Below, piece by piece: positions 27,806 through 36,029 of a DNA stretch of 64,000 nt. A model generated the notes under the pieces. That model was not told the origin of the DNA and made no database searches. It was given only the letters and a program-made list of their open reading frames with translations. Origin of the DNA: Pseudooceanicola sediminis (GTDB lineage Bacteria; Pseudomonadota; Alphaproteobacteria; Rhodobacterales; Rhodobacteraceae); the NCBI RefSeq assembly GCF_003575965.1, contig NZ_QWJJ01000010.1, forward strand, positions 62,001 through 126,000. The letters run 5' to 3'. The position numbers and the translations under genes were made by a program. The first letter of the stretch is position 1. Each line of letters starts with the position of its first letter.

Positions 27806-28578
27806 GGCGGAACTCCCTTCAGATGCTTGGCCTCTATATGCACCTTGGGGCGCGGTTTTCCAAGATGCCAGAAGGGCGCGGAATGCGGTTCGGTTAACCA
27901 ATCGTGGCGCGCCCGCGGTGCCGGCCCTGTGCAGGCTGGCAAGCGCTTGGGTTAACGGCAAAATCCAGCGTCGGTGTCAAAACGGTATCCGAGCGGTATC
28001 ACGTCGGTATTTGTGCGGTAACCGGGAAGAGGTTAACGGAGCGGGCGGTGGGGGTTTGTTAACGAGATGCCCGTCGCCGGGCAGACCTGCGCGGCGGCGC
28101 CCCTGCCCCGCCAGCCTGCCGGGCAATTGCAGAGGTGTCGCGCCGCGATGCGGATCGACATGGCGGAACAGACGGCCCCGGCGGCGTGGCGCCCTTCGCA
28201 AGGCAGGATGACCGGGCAAGGACCGGACACGGTGGCGTGCAAAGGGCGGCGGGGCGCGGACACTGGCGGCGCCTGCGGGGGCGCAGCGGGCACAGGCGCA
28301 CCATGCAGAGGCGGACATGCAGAGGCGGACAGGCGTGGCCCGAGGGCGAGGGACAGCCCTGCGCCGTCCGCCGTCGCGGCCCCGGCCCCGGCAGGGCCAT
28401 TCCGGCGCAGAGTGATGGGCCAGAGTGATGAGATTACAGGCGGAATTCGGCAGAAGATCGGCCCGCGCGATCATAAGGCGCGCAGGATCAGAACCGCGCC
28501 CCGTGCAAGGCTGCCATACCTTGTGTTTGCGCCTGACGCGCGGCTATCTGGGCCGCAAAGGCCTCAGAAAGGTACCCT
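27806..28578. other. 773-bp intergenic region with phased repeats
   Basis: No convincing gene is seen on either strand. The region holds four GTTAAC sites (27893-28062), the 11-bp CGGTAT array (separate entry), and a 14-bp direct repeat ATGCAGAGGCGGAC twice in tandem (28303-28330). From about 28060 on the plus strand is notably G-rich. Frames of 80-190 codons here have no family resemblance. Confidence 0.6.
27972..28026 (+). repeat. phased array of five 11-bp CGGTAT-type units
   Basis: Units start at 27972, 27983, 27994, 28005 and 28016, exactly 11 bp apart: CGGTGT, CGGTAT, CGGTAT, CGGTAT, CGGTAA, each followed by five variable bases. A second array of the same motif and spacing, on the minus strand, lies at 46278-46321. 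One unit per helical turn suggests side-by-side protein binding. Confidence 0.8.
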
Positions 28579-29997
28579 ATGCGAGACGAACCCCGCGACC
28601 AAGAGCCCGCCACGGCAGCACAAAAGCTGATAGGGGGGCTGCTGGCAGGTGTCGTGGTCTTGGTCATCCTGCGCAGCTGGGTCGACTGGTGGGTGTTCGA
28701 CGCCCTGGCCAATGCCGGGACGGTCGCCGCAATCGCATTGCTGACGCCACAGGTGCGCTGGTCGCGGCAGATCTTTGTCGTGCTGGGGCTGGCGCTGGTG
28801 GCCTATGCCTGGATCGCCGCACCGGACCAGGCGCTGGCGGTTCTGGGACATGCGCTGGAACGGGCCAGCTTTATCCTGGCGTTCTTCTGCGCGCTGGCGA
28901 CGCTGCGCCATACGGCCGAGATTTCGGCGGCGATCACGCGGGCGGCGGTGTTCCTGGCGCAACAGCCCCCGGGGCGGCGCTATTCCGCGCTGGCGCTTGG
29001 CGGACAGACCTTTGCGCTGGTGCTGAACTATGGCTCGATCTCTCTGCTGGGCAGCATGGCGCGCACCAGTGCGGCGCGCGAACCGGACCTTGAGGTGCGC
29101 GCGATCCGCACGCGGCGGATGTTGCAGGCGGTGCATCGCGGGTTTGCCGCCAGCCTGATGTGGTCGCCGCTGAGCTTTGCCATCGTGATTTCGACAACCG
29201 TGGTGCCGGGGGCCAGCTGGGGCGCGATCCTGCTGCCTGCCGTCGGGTCGGCGGCGCTGCTGACCGGCATCGGCTGGGGGCTGGACAAGGCCTACAAGAG
29301 CAAGCTGGCACCGGGGCGGGTGCCGGTGCGCGACCGGTCGCACGACGATCATGCGCGGGTGCTGCTGCCGGTGCTGTGGCTGCTGGGGCTGATCGCGGGG
29401 CCGGTGGCCCTGCTGCATTTCACGACGGGACAGTCTGCGTCGCTGTCGGTGCTGAGCGTGGTGCCGGTGGTGGCCGGGCTGTGGCTGCTGATCGGCGGGC
29501 CGGTCGGGGCGCGCGGGCGGCATCTGGGCGGGCACGTCGGGGCCTTCGTGTTCCGGGAGCTGCCGGCGTTCCGGGGCGAGATCGTGCTGCTGACGATGGC
29601 CGGGTTCCTGGGCAGCGGCGCGGGCGCGTTGCTGGCGCCGGTGGTGGCCGCCAGCGGGCTGGACCTGACGGCGATCCCCGTCTGGGTCTTGCTGCTGCTG
29701 CCGATCTGGCTGATCCCGCTGGGCGGTCAGGTGGGGATGAACCCGATCCTGTTCGTGTCGCTGTTCGGCCCCCTGTTGCCCGCGCCCGAGGTTCTGGGGA
29801 TTTCCCCGACGCCGATGGTGCTGGCGCTGACGGCGGGCTGGGCGCTGTCGGGCGTGACCTCGCCGTTTACCGCGTCGGTGATGCTGATCGCGCGGCTGGG
29901 CGATGTGACGCCCGCCGACGTCAGCCTGCGCTGGAACGGGGCGTTTTCACTGATCTGCGCGCTGGTGCTGTCGGTCTGGGTGCTGCTGCTGGCCTAG
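28579..29997 (+). CDS. polytopic membrane protein, putative permease
   Basis: A 472-residue inner-membrane protein with about ten to twelve hydrophobic spans. The C-terminal half ends GWALSGVTSPFTASVMLIAR, recalling ion-transporter-superfamily (CitMHS/ArsB-like) proteins, but I do not recognise the family. The first 15 residues are charged and cytoplasmic. Base use is odd: the coding strand is G-rich (GTG, CTG, GGG codons), while other plus-strand genes in the window are C-rich. It stands alone, between a long spacer and convergent xth. Confidence 0.7.
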   Translation: MRDEPRDQEPATAAQKLIGGLLAGVVVLVILRSWVDWWVFDALANAGTVAAIALLTPQVRWSRQIFVVLGLALVAYAWIAAPDQALAVLGHALERASFILAFFCALATLRHTAEISAAITRAAVFLAQQPPGRRYSALALGGQTFALVLNYGSISLLGSMARTSAAREPDLEVRAIRTRRMLQAVHRGFAASLMWSPLSFAIVISTTVVPGASWGAILLPAVGSAALLTGIGWGLDKAYKSKLAPGRVPVRDRSHDDHARVLLPVLWLLGLIAGPVALLHFTTGQSASLSVLSVVPVVAGLWLLIGGPVGARGRHLGGHVGAFVFRELPAFRGEIVLLTMAGFLGSGAGALLAPVVAASGLDLTAIPVWVLLLLPIWLIPLGGQVGMNPILFVSLFGPLLPAPEVLGISPTPMVLALTAGWALSGVTSPFTASVMLIARLGDVTPADVSLRWNGAFSLICALVLSVWVLLLA

Positions 29998-30020
29998 GGC
30001 GGCGGCGCGGCCCGGCGCCA

Positions 30021-30060
30021 CCCTGCCCTGCCCTGCCGTGCCCGACCCTGCCCTGCCCGG
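30021..30060. repeat. CCCTG pentamer tract
   Basis: Eight 5-bp units run from 30021 to 30060, five of them exactly CCCTG and the rest one or two bases off. It fills the gap between the membrane-protein gene and the xth stop codon. It is a simple-sequence tract with no known role. Confidence 0.7.
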
Positions 30061-30849
30061 TTACAGGTCGAAGGTGGCGAAGACCGGCGCGTGGTCGGAG
30101 GGTTGTTCCCATCCGCGCACGGCCCGCATGATCGTGCTGGAATGCGCCGCGTTCGAGATATCGGGCGTTGCCCAGACATGATCGAGGCGACGGCCCTTGT
30201 CGGCCGCATCCCAGTCGGGCGACCGGTAGGACCACCAGGAATAGAGATTGCCCTGGGGGATGTCCTGCCGGGTGATGTCGACCCAGGCACCGGCATCCTG
30301 CGCCTGGGCCAGGTGCTCGACCTCGACCGGCGTGTGGCTGACGACGCGCAGCAGCTTCTTGTGATCCCAGACGTCATCCTCGCGCGGGGCGATGTTCAGG
30401 TCGCCCACCAGGATCGCCTTTTCAGGACGCTCGGCATGGAACCAATCACGCATCTCGGTCAGGTAATCGAGCTTTTGGCCGAACTTCTCGTTGATCGCGC
30501 GGTCGGGTTTGTCGCCCCCGGCTGGGACGTAGAAATTGTGGATGACGACGCCGTTTTCCAGACGCCCCGCGATGTGGCGGGCATGGCCCAGGGCCGCGAA
30601 ATCCTGATCACCGACCTCTTCGATCGGCAGTTTCGACAGGATGGCGACGCCGTTATAGCCCTTTTGCCCGCGGGCGATCATGTGGGTGTAGCCAAGCGCG
30701 TGAAAGCGGTCGCGCGGGATCAGGTCGACCGGGCTCTTGCATTCCTGCAGGCAGAGCACGTCGGGCCCGGCGGTTTCCAGCAATTGACACACCAACGCTT
30801 CGCGCAGGCGGACGGAGTTGATGTTCCAGGTGGCGAGGGTAAATGACAT
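30061..30849 (-). CDS. xth: exodeoxyribonuclease III
   Basis: A 262-residue AP endonuclease/exonuclease III of the EEP family, which repairs abasic sites and 3' blocks in DNA. Motifs seen are TWNINSVRLR, LCLQECK (metal-binding Glu), GDLNIAP, and the C-terminal RRLDHVWATP and QPSDHAPVF catalytic blocks. The length is normal. It is transcribed towards the membrane-protein gene and has 326 nt of non-coding sequence ahead of it. Confidence 0.96.
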   Translation of the reverse strand: MSFTLATWNINSVRLREALVCQLLETAGPDVLCLQECKSPVDLIPRDRFHALGYTHMIARGQKGYNGVAILSKLPIEEVGDQDFAALGHARHIAGRLENGVVIHNFYVPAGGDKPDRAINEKFGQKLDYLTEMRDWFHAERPEKAILVGDLNIAPREDDVWDHKKLLRVVSHTPVEVEHLAQAQDAGAWVDITRQDIPQGNLYSWWSYRSPDWDAADKGRRLDHVWATPDISNAAHSSTIMRAVRGWEQPSDHAPVFATFDL

Positions 30850-31175
30850 GTTCTTTCACTTGCCTTGTTCGGATCGCGGAGCTTGGCCTTTCGGGTATCA
30901 TCCGACACCTGACAAGGAAAGCGATCCGTTTCTTGACCGGCCTTGCGCCGAGCCTTGTGCCGCGCCTTGGGCCGGTGGGGCCGCCGGTCTGCGATCGCCT
31001 TCACCACGTCGGAGAGGCGCTGCACAAAACCCCGACGGTCGAGGGCCGGCAGACGGGGCTGGGCGCGGGACGGGCCTGGGTGCGGGGCGGATCTGACCGG
31101 CGGCGGCCGCTAAAAATCTCTCCTTAACGTCCCGGCAAGGGAATGGCGGTATCGCAGATCCTGAAAGGGACGCCG
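30850..31175. other. intergenic region with three 12-bp direct repeats
   Basis: Between divergent xth and the small membrane protein no gene is recognised. Units GCCTTGCGCCGA, GCCTTGTGCCGC and GCCTTGGGCCGG lie in tandem at 30940-30975. No clear -35/-10 pair is seen. Confidence 0.55.
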
Positions 31176-31475
31176 ATGCAGAAAATTGTCATCTTCCTGA
31201 CCATCCTCGTCATGGCCGTGATGGGCCCGGCGGTGATGGTGCTGTCGCTGCCTGCGGCATCGCACGGGCTGGTGCTGGTGCTTGGCCCGCCATGGGCGGA
31301 CCGCGCACGGGCCATCGAGGGTGCGGGCGGGCGTGGCATCGGCCCGGTCACCACCATCGTGGCGTCCCTGGCACAGGCAGACAACCCCGATTTCGGCAGC
31401 CGGATGCGCGCGGCAGGCCCCTTTCTAGTCGTCGACGGTCAGGCCGTCGCCTCTCTTTGCGGAGTCAGCGGATGA
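31176..31475 (+). CDS. small membrane protein coupled to chemoreceptor
   Basis: A 99-residue hypothetical protein. Residues 4-35 are hydrophobic ([20 protein letters not shown]), so it is either a signal-anchored or exported protein; the rest is soluble. I do not recognise the family. The frame opens 11 codons earlier, but ATG 31176 has AAAGGGA 7-8 nt upstream. Its stop overlaps the start of the chemoreceptor gene by 4 nt (ATGA), so the two are translated together and may work together. Confidence 0.65.
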   Translation: MQKIVIFLTILVMAVMGPAVMVLSLPAASHGLVLVLGPPWADRARAIEGAGGRGIGPVTTIVASLAQADNPDFGSRMRAAGPFLVVDGQAVASLCGVSG

Positions 31476-33082
31476 CAACCAACAACCTGGATTTCCACGC
31501 AACACGCACCCTGGCGACAGTGCGCATATCGCAGGCGACGCTGGCGCTGGTGCCCCTGTCGCCCGTCGCCGCGATGCTGGCGGGCAATGCCTTTCTGCCC
31601 GTGCTGATCCTTGCGGTGGTGATGGCGGGAATCGGACAATACGGCGCCTATGTCCAGGGGTTTTCGGGGCGCGTTCTGGTCGCTCTGGGGCTGATCGGGC
31701 AGGCCATGGCCTTTACCGCCGCGCTGGCAGGGCACCCCTGGCAACTGGACAGCCACATGTTGTTCTTTGCGCTGCTGGCCATCACCATGGCGATGTCGGA
31801 TGCACGGGTGATCGTAATCGCCGCCGCCGTCATTGCCGTGCACCACCTGTCGCTGGCGGTCATCCTGCCCGGCATGATCTATCCGTCCAGCGACCTGCTG
31901 GTGAACCTGCAACGCACCGCCCTGCATGGCGTGATCGTGGTGATCGAAGCCGCGGTACTGTTCCTGTCCATCCGACAGCGGCACGACCTGGATTCCCGCG
32001 TGGCCCAGGCGGATCGGTCGGCGCGCGAGGCGATGCAGCGCGAACAGCAGAAATCCGAATCGGCCGCAATGGCGCAGGAGGCCGTGGTCAACGGATTGGG
32101 CGCGGCGCTGAAACGCCTGGCCGAACGCGATCTGAGCGTGACCATCGACGCGGAGTTCGACCCGTCGCACGACAAGTTGCGGCAGAATTTCAACGATGCG
32201 ATCCGAGAGCTGCGCGACACCGTTCTACAGGTGGTGCGCAATGCCAGCGCGGTGTCCGAAGATGCCGATGCCATCGCCAATGCTTCCAACAACCTCGCGC
32301 AGCGCACAGAACGCCAGGCCGCGTCCCTGCAGGGTACGGCAACCGCCATTCAGGAAATCAACGCCAATGTCCGCGCCACCGCCAAGGCCGCCCGCAGCGC
32401 CAGTACCGTCGCGGACGAGGCCCAGTCGCAGTCCATCCAATCTGACGAGGTGGTGCAGCGCACCGTCGCCGCCATGGCCGAACTCGAAACCTCGTCATCC
32501 GAAATCTCCAACATCATCAAGGTCATCGACGACATCGCCTTTCAGACAAACCTGCTGGCGCTGAATGCCGGGGTCGAGGCGGCGCGGGCGGGCGAAGCAG
32601 GGCGTGGATTTTCCGTTGTCGCGACCGAGGTGCGGGCGCTCGCCGCGCGGTCCTCGACCTCGGCCAGAGAGATCACGGCGCTGATCTCGGCCTCGGGCGA
32701 GCATGTCAAGAATGGCGTGGCACTGGTCAACGAAACCGGCGAGGCCCTGAAACGGATCGCCGATTCGGTGGCGAATGTCGCCGGGCTGGTGGCGCAGATC
32801 GCCTCCTCCGCCAACGAACAATCCGGTTCGATCGCGCTGATCGACGATACCATGAAGGAACTGGACCAGGTCACGCAGGAAAATGCCGCCATGTTCGAGG
32901 AAACCAACGCCGCCTCGATCGCGCTGAACCGCGAAGCCGAGGAGCTGAGCGCGCTGATGAAGCGGTTCCATACCGGCGCTGGCCGCCCCGCCCCGCGTCA
33001 GGTCCAGGCACCGCGCCAACAGCCCCGGCAGGTCGTGAACAGCGTTCCCACCGCCAGCAGCGATGGCTGGAGCGAATTCTGA
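31472..33082 (+). CDS. methyl-accepting chemotaxis protein
   Basis: A 536-residue chemoreceptor. Residues about 25-175 form a polytopic sensor with six or so membrane spans, including [19 protein letters not shown], instead of a periplasmic domain. A HAMP-like stretch follows ([19 protein letters not shown]). The signalling hairpin is intact, with [20 protein letters not shown] and [15 protein letters not shown], the CheA/CheW contact tip. There is no CheR-binding pentapeptide; the end is Pro/Gln-rich. The start is fixed by the ATGA overlap and a GGAG site. Confidence 0.92.
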   Translation: MTTNNLDFHATRTLATVRISQATLALVPLSPVAAMLAGNAFLPVLILAVVMAGIGQYGAYVQGFSGRVLVALGLIGQAMAFTAALAGHPWQLDSHMLFFALLAITMAMSDARVIVIAAAVIAVHHLSLAVILPGMIYPSSDLLVNLQRTALHGVIVVIEAAVLFLSIRQRHDLDSRVAQADRSAREAMQREQQKSESAAMAQEAVVNGLGAALKRLAERDLSVTIDAEFDPSHDKLRQNFNDAIRELRDTVLQVVRNASAVSEDADAIANASNNLAQRTERQAASLQGTATAIQEINANVRATAKAARSASTVADEAQSQSIQSDEVVQRTVAAMAELETSSSEISNIIKVIDDIAFQTNLLALNAGVEAARAGEAGRGFSVVATEVRALAARSSTSAREITALISASGEHVKNGVALVNETGEALKRIADSVANVAGLVAQIASSANEQSGSIALIDDTMKELDQVTQENAAMFEETNAASIALNREAEELSALMKRFHTGAGRPAPRQVQAPRQQPRQVVNSVPTASSDGWSEF

Positions 33083-33205
33083 CCGCCCGGTGCTTTCGGG
33101 CCTGACGCGGAACCAGCAGGCCCCCTCCGGGGCCGCGCCCCTCACCGCGCCCGGGCATAACCCGGCCTCGCAATGCCTGAACGGGGCCCGCACAGGGGCG
33201 CGCAC

Positions 33206-33232
33206 AAAAAAAACCCGGACCAAAGGCCCGGG
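33206..33232 (-). terminator. terminator of the response regulator gene
   Basis: On the minus strand CCGGG-type arms (33228-33232 with 33214-33218) enclose a short loop and are followed by eight Ts (A-run 33206-33213 on the plus strand). It lies about 110 nt after the response regulator stop. Confidence 0.6.
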
Positions 33233-33340
33233 CAAGTCCAACAGGGAGGTGCATATTTAACCCGATATGCGCGGGGTGGTTCCACAGGAACATGCTACTA
33301 GCATACATTCCCCGTAGTCCACTGGTACGTAAGGAAAACC

Positions 33341-34027
33341 TTACGCGACCAGCCGATATCCGCCGCTTTCCGTGACCAGAAGCCGGGCATTCGAGGGATC
33401 AAGCTCAATTTTTTGGCGCAACCTATAGATGTGCGTCTCAAGGGTATGTGTCGTTACGCCTGCATTATATCCCCAGACTTCGTGCAGCAGAACGTCGCGC
33501 GCAACGACCCCGTCGGCCGACCGGTAGAGGTACTTCAGGATGTTGGTTTCCTTTTCGGTCAGACGAATTTTCTTCTCGTCCTCGGTCACCAGGATCTTCA
33601 TTGCCGGGCGAAAACTGTACGGCCCCAGCTGGAACACCGCATCCTCGCTTTGTTCATGTTGGCGCAACTGGGCGCGAATGCGCGCCAGCAGCACGGGAAA
33701 CTTGAACGGCTTGGTGACATAATCGTTGGCCCCGGAATCCAGCCCCAGGATGGTGTCGGCATCCGAATCGTGCCCGGTCAGCATCAGCACCGGGCTCTTG
33801 ACCCCCTGCTTTCGCATCAACCGGCACAATTCGCGCCCATCGGTATCGGGCAGGCCCACGTCCAGGATCACCAGGTCGAACAGGCCTTCCTTGACCTTCT
33901 GCATCGCGCCCGCACCGTTCGACGCCTCGAAGACATCGAAATCCTCGGTCATCACCAATTGCTCGCTCAGCGCCTCGCGCAGGTCATCGTCGTCGTCGAC
34001 CAGCAATATCTTTTTCATCTGTGGCAT
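33341..34027 (-). CDS. OmpR-family response regulator
   Basis: A 228-residue two-component regulator with a receiver domain (acidic cluster DDDDD at 11-15, phospho-acceptor D56 in VILDVGLPD, K in VTKPF). A winged-helix DNA-binding domain follows (RLTEKETNILKYL, HTLETHIYRLRQKIE). No sensor kinase is adjacent, so it is an orphan here. Several upstream ATGs exist; 34027 has GGAGG about 10 nt away. It is close to a conserved Rhodobacterales regulator, but not CtrA itself. Target genes are unknown. Confidence 0.9.
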   Translation of the reverse strand: MPQMKKILLVDDDDDLREALSEQLVMTEDFDVFEASNGAGAMQKVKEGLFDLVILDVGLPDTDGRELCRLMRKQGVKSPVLMLTGHDSDADTILGLDSGANDYVTKPFKFPVLLARIRAQLRQHEQSEDAVFQLGPYSFRPAMKILVTEDEKKIRLTEKETNILKYLYRSADGVVARDVLLHEVWGYNAGVTTHTLETHIYRLRQKIELDPSNARLLVTESGGYRLVA

Positions 34028-34198
34028 CTCGTGGCCCTCCATCCGGCTCTTGTCGCACATGGACGGCGCTCACACCTTCGACAAGATTTGCAACAAAAGC
34101 CTCACGCTCTCGTGTTGCCTGCGCGGGATATGTTTCAAACCCGACACGCAGCCGCTAAGGAGAGATGCCTGTCCCACGCCTGTCCGATGGATGCCGCC

Positions 34199-35290
34199 AT
34201 GTCGCTGACCCCCGAAATCGCAGAACGCATCGCCCGCGCCCGCACCGACCTGCGGATGGGGCTGCCCGTGGTGCTGCTGGACGGCCAGCGCGGCGCCCTC
34301 GTGCTGGCTGCCGAAACGCTCAGCCCGACGCGGCTGGCCGATCTGCTGAACCTGCCGGGCACCCCGGTGCTGGCCATCACCGCCCGCCGCGCCGAAACCC
34401 TCAAGGCGCGCCCCTACGACGGTGACCTGGCGCGCCTGCCCCTGCCCGCCGATGCCAGCCCGGCCTGGGTCCGCGCGCTGGCCGATCCCGCGGATGACCT
34501 GCGCCACCCGATGAAAGGCCCCCTGATCGCCCTGCGCGATGGCCCCGCCGACCTGCACCGGATCGCCCTGAAACTGGCAAAATCGGCGCGCCTGCTGCCC
34601 GCCGCCCTCGTGCTCGACATCGACGCGCCGCGCGAATTCGCCAGCGCCCATCACCTGACCACGCTGCCCGCCGGGGCCACCCATACGCTGCTGGCCAACG
34701 CCAGCCCGATGCACCCGGTGATCTCGGCCCGCCTGCCCATGGTCGCCTCGGACGCCGGGCGCGTGCATATCTTTCGCCCCGAGGACGGCGGAGAAGAACA
34801 CTATGCCATCGAAATCGGCCGCCCCGCCCGCGACAAACCCGTCCTCGCGCGCCTGCACTCGGCCTGTTTCACCGGCGACGTGCTCGGCTCGCTGAAATGC
34901 GATTGCGGTCCGCAACTGCGGGGCGCCCTGGCGCAGATGGGGGCAGAGGGCGCCGGCGTCCTGCTCTATCTCAACCAGGAGGGACGCGGCATCGGCCTCG
35001 CCAACAAGATGCGCGCCTACTCCCTCCAGGATCAGGGCTTCGACACGGTCGAGGCAAACCATCGCCTCGGTTTCGAAGATGACGAACGCGATTTCCGCCT
35101 CGGCGCCGAATTGCTGCAACGCTTGGGCTTCACCCAGGCGCGCCTGCTGACCAACAATCCGAAAAAGATCGACATGCTGCGCAAGAACGGCATCGAGGTT
35201 ACGGAACGCGTCCCCCTGAAGGTCGGCGAAAACGCCCACAACCGCGCCTACCTTGCGACAAAGGCCGCGAAATCCGGGCATCTGCTGTGA
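34199..35290 (+). CDS. ribA: GTP cyclohydrolase II
   Basis: A 363-residue riboflavin-biosynthesis enzyme that turns GTP into the pyrimidine precursor. The catalytic part has the zinc cysteines in HSACFTGDVLGSLKCDCG, plus YLNQEGRGIGLANKMRAY. A 130-residue N-terminal extension is usual in this group. The start is not settled: ATG 34199 and 34187 are in frame but lack a ribosome-binding site, while the good AAGGAG site points to an out-of-frame ATG at 34165. It is followed by an L,D-transpeptidase gene with a GTGA overlap. Confidence 0.93.
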   Translation: MSLTPEIAERIARARTDLRMGLPVVLLDGQRGALVLAAETLSPTRLADLLNLPGTPVLAITARRAETLKARPYDGDLARLPLPADASPAWVRALADPADDLRHPMKGPLIALRDGPADLHRIALKLAKSARLLPAALVLDIDAPREFASAHHLTTLPAGATHTLLANASPMHPVISARLPMVASDAGRVHIFRPEDGGEEHYAIEIGRPARDKPVLARLHSACFTGDVLGSLKCDCGPQLRGALAQMGAEGAGVLLYLNQEGRGIGLANKMRAYSLQDQGFDTVEANHRLGFEDDERDFRLGAELLQRLGFTQARLLTNNPKKIDMLRKNGIEVTERVPLKVGENAHNRAYLATKAAKSGHLL

Positions 35291-35772
35291 TCCTGCGCAT
35301 CACGCCCATGGGCCTGCGCCTCGGCACCACCACCTATCCCTGCAGCATCGGCCGCGGCGGCCTTCGCCCCGACAAGGCCGAAGGCGACGGCGCCACACCC
35401 ACGGGCACACACCGCGTGGCCGACCTCTGGTACCGCGCCGACCGCATCGCCCGCCCCGCGCCCTGGGCCCGCCCGATCGGCCCCGGCGACCTGTGGTGCG
35501 ATGACCCCGACCACCCCGCCTACAACTGTCACACCCGTGCGCCCTTCGCCGCCAGCCACGAACGCCTGCGCCGACCCGACCCGCTCTACGACCTGATCCT
35601 GACGCTGGACTGGAACTGGCCAAGGGCCACGCCGCACAGGGGGTCGGCCATCTTCGTGCATCAATGGCGTCGCCCGCGCTACCCGACCGAGGGCTGCCTG
35701 GCCCTGCGCCGCGACCACCTGCATCGCCTGGCCCGCCGCCTCGTACCCGGCACGCAAATCCGCATCGACTGA
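35287..35772 (+). CDS. L,D-transpeptidase family protein (YkuD)
   Basis: A 161-residue YkuD-domain protein. The catalytic block is SAIFVHQWRRPRYPTEGCLA, with histidine near residue 124 and the nucleophile cysteine near 136. YkuD enzymes form 3-3 peptidoglycan cross-links or attach proteins to the wall. No signal peptide is visible, which is unusual for a cell-wall enzyme but common in this short type (DUF-like YkuD relatives). The GTG start overlaps the ribA stop. Confidence 0.88.
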   Translation: MILRITPMGLRLGTTTYPCSIGRGGLRPDKAEGDGATPTGTHRVADLWYRADRIARPAPWARPIGPGDLWCDDPDHPAYNCHTRAPFAASHERLRRPDPLYDLILTLDWNWPRATPHRGSAIFVHQWRRPRYPTEGCLALRRDHLHRLARRLVPGTQIRID

Positions 35773-35791
35773 CGCCAGGGGGCTTCCCCGG

Positions 35792-35849
35792 TCATCTGGC
35801 CGAAAATACCCCGGGGGAACGCGCCGTCAGGCGCGGGGGGCAGCGCCCC
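35792..35849. repeat. TCATCTGGCC intergenic repeat, composite copy
   Basis: It begins TCATCTGGCCGAAAATACCC (35792-35811) and continues through CGGGGGAA. A GCGCC-gtca-GGCGC hairpin follows (35821-35834), then GGGGC-AGC-GCCCC (35837-35849). The core matches the copies at 8354-8437 and 63552-63583; the GGGGC-AGC-GCCCC tail is shared with the 8.4-kb copy. Confidence 0.8.
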
Positions 35850-35885
35850 ACCTTGACCACCCGGCCCTCTCCACGACCCGCGATT

Positions 35886-36029
35886 TTCGCGCGCACCGCA
35901 CGGCCTCATTTCGCGCGCACCGCACGGCTTCATTTCGCGCGCGTCGCACGGCTTCATTTCGCGCGCGTCGCACGACTTCATTTCGCGCGCTTCGCACGAC
36001 TTCATTTCGCGCGCTTCGCACGACCTCAG
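35886..36029. repeat. six tandem 24-bp units at the 3' end of yggS
   Basis: Units start at 35886, 35910, 35934, 35958, 35982 and 36006. Each reads TTCGCGCGC-N2-CGCACGRC-YTCAT with few changes; the last ends TCAG and contains the yggS stop codon (36026-36028). The real coding end of yggS (36030 on) looks like a further, diverged unit, so the array seems to be copies of the gene's 3' end. Each unit carries TGA in the yggS frame. Confidence 0.9.

Noticed and set aside
27972-28026. Possible replication iterons
   Set aside because: Units are too short, and no rep, par or dnaA gene or AT-rich stretch is nearby.
28067-28630. 187-codon plus-strand frame in the long intergenic region
   Set aside because: Composition follows the G-rich background, there is no ribosome-binding site, and it overlaps the start of the membrane-protein gene.
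34070-35281. 403-codon frame antisense to ribA
   Set aside because: Antisense shadow of ribA without a start site or known domain.
35886-36029. Possible CRISPR array
   Set aside because: The 24-bp units are contiguous, with no spacers between them.
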